This document shows, piece after piece, positions 57,188 through 64,000 of a DNA stretch of 64,000 bases. The notes under the pieces were generated by a model. The model was not told the DNA's origin, did not search any database, and saw only the letters and a program-made list of their open reading frames with translations. How positions within the stretch are numbered: the first letter of the stretch is position 1; the number at the start of each line of letters is the position of its first letter. Source of the stretch: Mesorhabditis belari (lineage: Eukaryota; Nematoda; Chromadorea; Rhabditida; Rhabditidae); contig CAUEEP010000925.1 of assembly GCA_958450365.1 (NCBI GenBank), forward strand, positions 558,001 to 622,000, read 5' to 3'. A program made the translations under genes and the position numbers.

Positions 57188-58370
57188 ATGACATCATCCA
57201 ATCAATTTGATGAACGCTATATTGGGAATGGAGCAATGGGGGAAGTGTATGAATTGATTGGACACGAGCCGTTGGTTATTTTCGATCTATTCACTGCCAT
57301 GTTCAATAATTAGTCTTTTGTAGAAGCTGTATTGCACCATAAGCTTCATTTTTAGCTCAGCTGTGATCAAATATATGCTTTGTGGAAATGCTCAACGATT
57401 GAAGATCTTCAAAAATGAATGTGAAGCTTTAGAGAAGATCTATCATGGAAATGTGGTCCGATTGTATCGATATACAGAAGAAGGAATAAAAGTGGGAATT
57501 GTAATGGAATATTGTCAGAAGGGACCACTCAAAAAAGGTTCAGATTGGACTGGCATTGTTATATCTTAGAGTTTAGTGATTCTTGATCCAACAATTACCT
57601 ATTCAATGAACACTGTTCTCACCTGGGGAATCCAATTATTTGATGCCATTGATCACATGTATCAGAAACACAAAATGGTACATCGAGATATCAAACCAGA
57701 CAAGTAATATTCAGTGGCCAGTGGTATAAATGTCGAAATTCAATTCATCTATAGCATTTTTGTGACCAATGAATACCAGCTGAAGATTGGTGACTTTGGA
57801 TTAGTGAAAGTAGTGGGAGATGGAACTGTTACGGGGACGTTTATTGGAACACAACGATATATGAGTCCACCTGATATGAAGGAGGATGGGGCACAACGGA
57901 ATGTTTATGAACAAATAAAGGAGGCTGATTTATCGGTTCGTTTTACATTCATTTCTATCCAAAGATGAGATAAATTCATTCCAGGATTCCCATCGAAATG
58001 ATGTCTACAGTCTGGGACTTGTTATGTGGGAAATCATCGAAAGGAGGTATTCATGTTTCAATAGTGCGCTCATTTGAAATAATAATAAAATTTCAAAACA
58101 ACATATTTATTGTTTCAGAACCATTTTCACAAACTATGAGAGGTCTGAAGTGTTTGATCGTGATCGCTTAGTATTTGATATTGCCATCAAGCGTGTTACT
58201 GAAATCGAATCCCCTGAATGTCAATCAGAAATTCAAGAAATCATCTTGAGGTTTGAATCCAAGATTTTGTTTTATATATTAAGAATCCATCTATCAGATG
58301 TACTAATTTTCCACGTATTCATCGTCCAAAAGCTTCTGAAGTTGTGGATTTCCTTGCTCAAACGCCGAAA
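57188..58370 (+). CDS. Ser/Thr-type protein kinase, intact, no LRNP partner
   Basis: Exons 57188-57270, 57356-57537, 57577-57703, 57755-57935, 57985-58046, 58119-58250, 58298-58370 (840 nt, 280 residues, no stop). Motifs: IGNGAMGEVYEL, AVIKYM, VMEYCQKG, HRDIKPDN (Asn split AA|C), GDFGL, GTQRYMSPPDM, NDVYSLGLVMWEI, late RIHRPKASEV. The final exon ends at GTAAGC. If that donor is not used, the frame adds about 22 residues and stops near 58440, giving a stand-alone kinase of about 302 residues. No LRNP exon follows, because the downstream inverted repeat arm begins at 58688. The exon-4 donor is GTTCGT where other copies have GTTAGT. Confidence 0.82.
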
Positions 58371-58687
58371 GTAAGCTTTAGGCTTGCTAATATAGGGAAC
58401 CAAAATAAAATAAGAAAACCACATCGGGAATACAACTGAATGACCGGAGAGAGTCCAGAGCCGCTTCCAAGTGGTTCTCGTTGATTGGCTGGATCGAACT
58501 AAAAGAGCTTTGGTGTTTCACATTTTCATATGTACAGTTTATATATTATTTAGATGTCGATACAGTTTTGGGAACTAAGACAACGTACTAGACATATGCA
58601 ATCAATCTCAGCCAATCTGATCCGAAACGAGAAATTCTTGTTCACAGACAGAGCCGCCTGCTGCTGTGGGAACCAGAACCAGAAAAA

Positions 58688-58889
58688 GAGGAGAACAGTT
58701 GCCGTGAAGAAGTGTTTTCCTTCTTTCCTTTGTTGATCGCCAACTTTTTATTCCAAACTCATAGTCTCACAGCTAGTTCTTATCTCTCTCGTCTTTTGTT
58801 CATTTCTTTATTGAAATTCTCTTCTTATCTTCTCTCCGTTATTATTCCCCCCCCAAAATGGCTTCTATTGATTCAAAATCTTTCCTCTT
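58688..58889. repeat. Inverted repeat arm, right of the intact kinase
   Basis: Reverse-complement partner of 56218-56416. The outer flanks differ, so the arms define a discrete inverted-repeat-bounded unit. Confidence 0.8.
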
Positions 58890-58959
58890 CTAAATTCTCA
58901 ATTCATTTTAAGACCATTTTAAGACCGTGTAATTTTCGTCGCTGAAAGGACAAAACGTC

Positions 58960-59312
58960 TAATACATGACAACTTCGCCTTCAAAAACATTTTTAGTGCT
59001 TTTTGCTAAGGATAACTTTACTTTTGAGTTGTTTCTGCCATAGGAACAATAACAATATACACCAAATTGAAAAGCTACGCCTACATTAAGTAATATTGTG
59101 ACATGAATGGGTAGATACGATGATTCATTCCCACACTAAAACAAATAGATGGGGTCTCCTAAGTGTATCGTTGAAAAAAGACAGGTTCAGGATCAAATCT
59201 GGCAATTTGATATGGCGAGTGAATAAAAGCGCGAGATAAGGCTTTGTTCAAGACCTCGACTTTTTTTCAAGTGCAGCCAAATCATATTTTTTGTTGACTC
59301 GGCCAATTCTAC
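58960..59312. repeat. Dispersed repeat copy
   Basis: It matches 17440-17840 and 48000-48180. Its continuation reappears at 60230-60500, on the other side of the transposon at 59314, showing that the transposon inserted into this repeat. Confidence 0.55.
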
Positions 59313-59313
59313 A

Positions 59314-60224
59314 GGGTGTCCCAGAATTACGGTAACCTGTAAGGAGCGGGACTAGAAAGCCAAAATTGACCAAGAACGAAAAGTAAACGAATAAATTTAT
59401 TCTTTTAACACTATTCAACAGAATAATTCAATTTTTTTCAAAGTGAGATCCCTTAGCGTCGATGCAAGCCTGTAAACGTTTTGGAAAAGCGTCGACGGTG
59501 GCGAGAAGGTATTGTGGATTGATCGCCTCCCACGCTTTTTGAAGCGCTTTCTTCAACGATTCCACTGTTTTATGTGATTTTGCGCAAGCCTGGGACTCCA
59601 AAACACTCCATACAGAGAAATCCATTGGATTGAGATCCGGGATTGAAATGCGATGATCGATCCCGTTGAAGCGTTGTCGAATATCCTTAGCTCGTTGCTC
59701 CCGCTTCTTTTTCACCGCATCCATAAGAAGTTGAGCTTTTCTCAATTTATAGGCTTTGAAGTGCAAGTGATTTCTCAAGATTCGACCCATCGAGCTTTTT
59801 GAGACTTTCAGTTGTGAGGCCATTTTTCTTACTGAACGGAACGGATTCAAACGGACACGGTCGCGCACCTTCTTGATGATGGCTTTGTTGATAGCAGATT
59901 GTTTGTTACCTCGTCCTTTCCGATCGAAATTGGTGCTCAGTTCCTTGAATCTTGCAATAGTCGTCAAAACCAGCTTCTTCGAGACTTTCAATCGCTTTGA
60001 AATATCAATCGCTCGGGTCCCGCCTTTGTGAAGTTGAATGATCGAGTTACGATGAGCAGAAGGCTTCGTCCCTCTAAATTTAAAATCAGATTTTGATGTA
60101 AACATTAACAAAACATTCAAAAAAGAGAATAAACCAAAAAAAGCTAAATCACAGGCAACTCAAAACTCAAAAATGGGCAAAGCAGCGGGGCAGAGCCGGT
60201 TACCATAATTCTGGGACACCCTGT
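59314..60224 (-). mobile_element. Tc1/mariner-superfamily element with internal deletion (911 bp)
   Basis: TA at 59312-59313 and 60225-60226. Ends CAGGGTGTCCCAGAATTACG and the complement of CAGGGTGTCCCAGAATTATG give about 26 bp terminal repeats. The single open frame inside lacks the middle of the transposase, so the element is non-autonomous. Confidence 0.88.
59428..60120 (-). CDS. Transposase with catalytic core deleted (230 residues)
   Basis: The N-terminal two helix-turn-helix regions are intact (SIIQLHKGGTRAIDISKRLK, FRSVRKMASQLKVSKSSMGR). At about residue 153 (IRQRFNG) the protein jumps directly to IPDLNPMDFSVW, the third catalytic region (Asp type). The first two Asp residues and about 100 residues between are missing, yet the frame is kept. 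It could still bind terminal repeats and might act as a repressor, which is inference. Confidence 0.82.
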   Translation of the reverse strand: MNVLLMFTSKSDFKFRGTKPSAHRNSIIQLHKGGTRAIDISKRLKVSKKLVLTTIARFKELSTNFDRKGRGNKQSAINKAIIKKVRDRVRLNPFRSVRKMASQLKVSKSSMGRILRNHLHFKAYKLRKAQLLMDAVKKKREQRAKDIRQRFNGIDHRISIPDLNPMDFSVWSVLESQACAKSHKTVESLKKALQKAWEAINPQYLLATVDAFPKRLQACIDAKGSHFEKN

Positions 60225-60229
60225 AATCA

Positions 60230-60660
60230 GCAATATAAATTTAAATTCAATTTTGGTTCTTTGTACATTGATTCTTTAACCACGGCTCTTCGATATGTCT
60301 TCACCCAAGGCTTTAAAAGCAAATAAACTTTGCCAAATCATAAATGCCACTAATCATTAATGCTCAGTTCAGTGCGGAATCTTCAGCTTCTGCTTAGCTG
60401 TTTAGTCTAGGCACAACAATTAGCTGTATAGAAAAATTGCTTCTGAAAAGATAAAATATAAATACTCAGATCATCTGACCGGCCAGGTAAGGGCATCTAA
60501 AGGGTGGCTAATGAGAAATGCCTGAACGCTTGTGCGAATGAACCAATAAGCTTCAGTTTTCGGTTATCATATTCCTCTCCTTTTTCGAAAACCTAGAATC
60601 AATAAAAATGAGAAAAAAGTGGAGAAAAGAAAGAGATAAGACATCACTTTCTTGCAAAAT
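60230..60660. repeat. Dispersed repeat and kinase upstream region
   Basis: 60360-60490 is a copy of the composite repeat. 60560-60770 matches the upstream region of the other kinase copies. Confidence 0.5.
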
Positions 60661-60775
60661 TTTTGCCCTCATATTCCAACTGCTTTTCGAATTCTCATTT
60701 CATCTTTTCTTTTAGATTTTACATTATTAGTTCTTTAGGTCAAAGCCTTATCTGTGAGAAAACTGACATCTGACA

Positions 60776-61998
60776 ATGACAACATCTGAACAATTTGTAT
60801 TGGGAGAGATTATTGGGAATGGAGCATATGGAATAGTGTATAAATTGATTGGACACGAACCGTTGGTTATTTTTGATCTATTCATTACTATGCTCGATAT
60901 TTAGTCTTTTGTAGAGGTTGTATTGTACCATAAGCTTCTTTGTTTAGCCCAGCTGTCATCAAATATATGCAGCCAAAAGATGATAAAGAATTGAAGATCT
61001 TATTGAAGATCTTCAAAAATGAATGTGAATCTTTGAAGAAGATCTATCATGGAAATGTTGTCCGATTGTATCGACATATAGAAGAAGGGAAAAGAGTGGG
61101 AATTGTAATGGAATATTGTCAGAAGGGACCACTCAAGAAAGGCTAGGATTGGACTGGTATTGTTATATCTTAGAGTTTAGTGATCCTTGATCCAACAATT
61201 ACATATTCAATGAACACAGTTCTCACATGGGGAATCCAATTATTTGATGCCATTGATCACATGCATCAGAAACACAAATTGGTACATCGAGATATCAAAC
61301 CAGACAAGTAATATTCAGTGGTATAAATGTCGAGGTTCAATTCATTTATAGCATTTTTGTGACCAATGAATACCAGTTGAAGATTGGTGATTTCGGATTG
61401 GCGAAAGTAGTGGGAGATGGAACTGTTACGGGGAGGCTTATTGGAACACCACGATATATGAGTCCACCTAATATGAAGGAGGATGGGGTACAACGAAATG
61501 TTTATGAACAATTGATAGAGGCTGATGTATCAGTTAGTTTTACATTCATTTCTATCCAATGATAATATATTTCCATTCCAGAATTCCCATCGAAATGATG
61601 TCTACAGTTTGGGACTTGCTATATGGGAAATCATCGAAAGGAGGTCTTCATGTTTAAATAGTGACCTCCTTTGAGATCTTTATAAGTTCTCAAAACAACA
61701 TTCTCATTGTTTTAGAACCATTTTCACAAACTACGAGATACCTGGAGTGTATGATAACGATGAGGTATCTGGAGTGTTTTTTTGATCGTGAGCAATTATT
61801 GTTTGATATTGCACTCAAACGTGTTACTGAAATCGAACCACCTGAATGTCAATCAGAAATTCAAAAAATCATCTTGAAGTTTGTATTTAAGACTTTCTTT
61901 TATATCTTAAGAATCCATCTATCAGATGTACTAATTTTCAACGTATTCATCGTCCACCAGCTTCTGAAGTTTTGGATCTCCTCAAACAAACGCAGAAA
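60776..61998 (+). pseudogene. Kinase copy, locus E, damaged in exon 6
   Basis: Exons 60776-60861, 60948-61141, 61181-61307, 61352-61532, 61582-61643 align perfectly, with IGNGAYGIVYKL, AVIKYMQPKDDKE, HRDIKPDN, GDFGLAKV, GTPRYMSPPNM. Lesions: the exon-2 donor GT is GC (GGCTAG). Exon 6 (61716 on) contains a tandem duplication of the GAGxTxxCTGGAGTGT segment plus a run of seven T, shifting frame before DREQLLFDIALKR. Exon 7 ends at 61998 with GTAAGC. A GC donor can be functional, but the frameshift probably inactivates the C-lobe. Confidence 0.8.
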
Positions 61999-62816
61999 GT
62001 AAGCTTTTCTAAAAGAAGATTTTCTCGTTTATTGTTATTTTGTTTTTCCTTTCACCTATTTTACCATAATAATAACTAAAATGTTCCGGTTTTTTGTAGA
62101 ATTCTTAAGGTGACCAAGTATTCAATTTTAAGAATCTTTTGTGGTAAAATAGCTGAGAACGGCCGGATTGAAGTTGACTTATTTTTACATGGCATGTAAA
62201 TCCGTGTTCCATCACTAAAGTTCTTCTTTCTTTCAAAATATACAGAGGAAACTTTAAAATAGTTAAGCCTTAAAGCTTCAGCAAATTTCATGTTTAAAAC
62301 AATTAGAAAAACACTCCTTGGTGATGACTTTCGCGCCGACCTGCGGACAAATATCTCTAAGATAAGCGTTCTCTGAGTGAAAACTGCCTAAACGCCCACT
62401 CTCTGGCATAGCTATCTTTGGTTTCTATTCTATCTATTTTAATGGTGAAATAGGTAAAGAGGAGTAAAGGGAAATTTCGTAGTTCAAACAACGAGTAAAA
62501 TACTGCAAAAAAGCGAGCTAATTTGTAGAAATGCATTTCATGGTTGATTGAACCAAACAGAGCCGACTGTATGCCAGAGAGCGGGCGTTTAGGCAGTTTT
62601 CACCCAGAGAACGCTTATTTTGGAGAAGTTTGTCCGGAGATATGGTAGTCCTAAGAATTCTACATAAACCATGCAAATTCTGGTTATTTTAGAGGTTATT
62701 TTAAATAAATAACTAGAAGTAAATGGGAATTTGTGAAGTTGCATACTTCCAAACCGAATAGTTGAGTAAGTTTTCTTTTTTTTGGAATTTAAAACTTCTC
62801 AAATATAATAACCTAG
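61999..62816 (+). repeat. Kinase-LRNP intron, locus E, full foldback repeat
   Basis: 818 bp from GTAAGC to AACCTAG. Arms of about 75 bp (62336-62412 and 62565-62648) are reverse complements: CGGACAAATATCTCTAAGAT and TTTGGAGAAGTTTGTCCG. They enclose about 150 bp. This is the longest version of the shared intron. Confidence 0.65.
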
Positions 62817-62912
62817 ACAAATCAATTCATCTCTTCACTCCCTTTCATGCCTACAGATGATCAAAACCAAAAAGAATTGATGAAACCAATTGGATTTGAT
62901 GATAGAACAGAA
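62817..62912 (+). pseudogene. LRNP exon stub, locus E
   Basis: TNQFISSLPF, then MPTDDQNQKELMKPIGFDD, in frame after the conserved acceptor, then broken at the TGTGTTGGGTTAGG insertion. It shows that locus E originally had the kinase-LRNP order. Confidence 0.75.
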
Positions 62913-63230
62913 TGTGTTGGGTTAGGTGTTTTGTTTTTTGGGTTAGGTGTTTTGCGCTTCAAGAACAAAATATGATTTTGTGTACATTTTGTTGTGAGTT
63001 TTTGTGAAAACCCCCTCTTTGGGTCCAGATCGGTCTGTAGCGCCTTGGGCTCGGCCACACGCATAAGGGAAAAAACTACTGTTTTGTTCTTCCGCGCCAG
63101 CGCAAAAGCCTGCATTTTATTGCGCCTTTTGAGCTTCAATAACAAAATATTATTGTGTGTTCATTTTGCTGTGAGTTAGGTAAGTAAGGTTTATAGTGTA
63201 GCCAGGATAAGCTAAGTTCGAACATTTTCT
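62912..63230. repeat. Insertion in the LRNP stub with internal direct repeats
   Basis: GGGTTAGGTGTTTTG occurs twice (62918 and 62939). AACAAAATAT followed by TGTGT...CATTTTG...TGTGAG recurs at 62962 and 63140. It ends near a copy of the 10050/15660 repeat (63180-63220, inverted). It looks like a mobile insertion of unknown type. Confidence 0.4.
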
Positions 63231-63660
63231 CCTTTTTAAATCACAAACTACAATCGACGTAAAACACGGCGCAAAATAGAATACAGTTGTTGAGTCAGTA
63301 AACCAAATGCACAAGATTCAATTTGTGACTCTCCATAAAAACTTAACTCGGTTAAACTTTTTCCTTGTTCGTCTACAAAATAATATTCTGTGCATTTGAC
63401 TAACTTAGGTTTATTGTTAGCAGAATTCCTATAGCCCTTTGGGACTAAAGTTAAATTCAAGAAAAAAAAGAAAGAGATATGACATCCCTTTCTTGCGAAA
63501 GTTTTACCCCTCACCTCCTAGCTGATTTTCAAATTCTCCTTTCATCTCCTCTTTTATATTTTATATTATTAGTTTTTTAGGTTAAAGCCCTTATCCAGAG
63601 AAAACGAAAACAACATTTGTTCAACGAATGGGCAAGGAGCATATGGAGAAGGTATGAATT
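63230..63660 (+). pseudogene. Repeat plus kinase exon-1 remnant
   Basis: 63225-63310 is the cluster repeat also at 18090 and 54540. 63470-63605 is the conserved kinase upstream region. 63620-63660 matches exon 1 (GGGCAAGGAGCATATGGAGA), with a lost ATG and a shift after it. Confidence 0.6.
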
Positions 63661-63690
63661 GAACGATCTTGCTTTTTCGATCAGGGGATT

Positions 63691-63972
63691 TTGTGGGGAA
63701 GAAAGTGCGAACCGATGGGTTTGTCACGAAAGAAAAGCATGGAACACGAAAAACCTTGTTTTTATTTTAAACTGGATTTTGTATTTTTTGACGAACGCAT
63801 ATTTAGCGTATGTCGCTGTGGGGCTGTGGCGAATAATTCACAGACGGTGAATATCTGTTGGATTGAAGAAAACAATGAAATGACCACAATTACAGCACAA
63901 ATCCCGCTTGAATATTCACCGGATCAAGTTTGTTCTATAGTTCGAAGATGTTTAAAATTTTCTAAAAGTTAA
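63691..63972 (+). CDS. Uncharacterised 93-residue frame at the right edge
   Basis: An open frame with a Cys pair (VCRCGAVAN) and ITAQIPLEYSPDQVCSIV, stop at 63970-63972. It looks more like coding sequence than the surrounding debris and may be an exon of a gene that replaced the kinase. No family is recognised. Confidence 0.3.
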   Translation: MWGRKCEPMGLSRKKSMEHEKPCFYFKLDFVFFDERIFSVCRCGAVANNSQTVNICWIEENNEMTTITAQIPLEYSPDQVCSIVRRCLKFSKS

Positions 63973-64000
63973 AAGAAAGGTTGCATAACTAAACATTGAT

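Noticed and set aside
4486..58370. Alternative frame across the last two kinase exons ending LLKFWxSxxKRRK
   Set aside because: It is the shadow of kinase exons 6-7 read through the 47 bp intron. The correct frame after splicing gives RIHRPPASEVL, the conserved end of the kinase fold.

Overview
The window looks like an accessory, repeat-rich stretch of a nematode chromosome, most likely from a rhabditid-like free-living worm. The evidence is AT-rich DNA, many 39-60 bp introns with TTTCAG/TTTTAG acceptors, Tc1/mariner and Tc5-type transposons, a secreted C-type lectin, and a compact single-domain tyrosine phosphatase. No bacterial operon, CRISPR or viral feature was seen. The species cannot be named from the sequence alone.

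The dominant content is one gene family. Its members encode a Ser/Thr-type protein kinase domain (seven exons, about 280-285 residues, HRDIKPDN and DFG motifs). In at least six places the kinase is followed, in the same orientation and 640-850 bp downstream, by a second domain I do not recognise. I call it the LRNP domain after its conserved Leu-Arg-Asn-Pro motif. The last kinase exon has no stop and ends in phase 0 at a GTAAGC/GTGAGC donor. The LRNP reading frame opens in phase 0 at a conserved acceptor (AACCTAG). I therefore read the pair as one two-domain gene with a large intron, or less likely as a two-gene operon. The best-preserved copy is 25961-29414 (-), predicted at about 789 residues.

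Layout: 0.7-2.7 kb C-type lectin unit(s). 2.9-5.4 kb transposon relic, an unknown short gene and a foldback repeat. 5.4-11.6 kb kinase-LRNP locus A (-) plus flanks, repeated in direct orientation at 25.3-30.7 kb (locus C). 11.1-17.2 kb debris: mariner, Tc5-like, a tRNA-like sequence, a tyrosine-kinase pseudogene. 18.4-20.3 kb broken kinase-LRNP locus B (+). 23-24.5 kb kinase tail and broken transposase. 32.1-35.9 kb a divergent kinase (DFG changed to DFD) and a divergent LRNP gene. 36-42.2 kb an intact tyrosine phosphatase gene with an intact Tc1-like element in an intron, flanked by near-identical 0.9 kb direct repeats. 42.2-45.2 kb locus D (-), broken. 46-50 kb kinase/LRNP fragments and a LINE relic. 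51-52.4 kb an inverted, truncated copy of the divergent kinase. 54-56 kb Tc1-like relic and a decayed kinase. 56.2-58.9 kb an intact kinase between ~200 bp inverted repeats. 59.3-60.2 kb an internally deleted transposon. 60.8-62.9 kb kinase plus LRNP stub. 63.6-64 kb another first-exon remnant.

Biologically this is a birth-and-death gene cluster. Segmental duplication, inverted duplication and transposon traffic generated about ten kinase copies and about ten LRNP copies. Most are broken, but the kinase exons of three copies (8.2-9.4, 28.2-29.4, 57.2-58.4 kb) remain fully open with canonical catalytic residues. The kinase motifs resemble eIF2-alpha-kinase-like or other soluble Ser/Thr kinases. 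A stress or defence role is a guess and not shown by the sequence.
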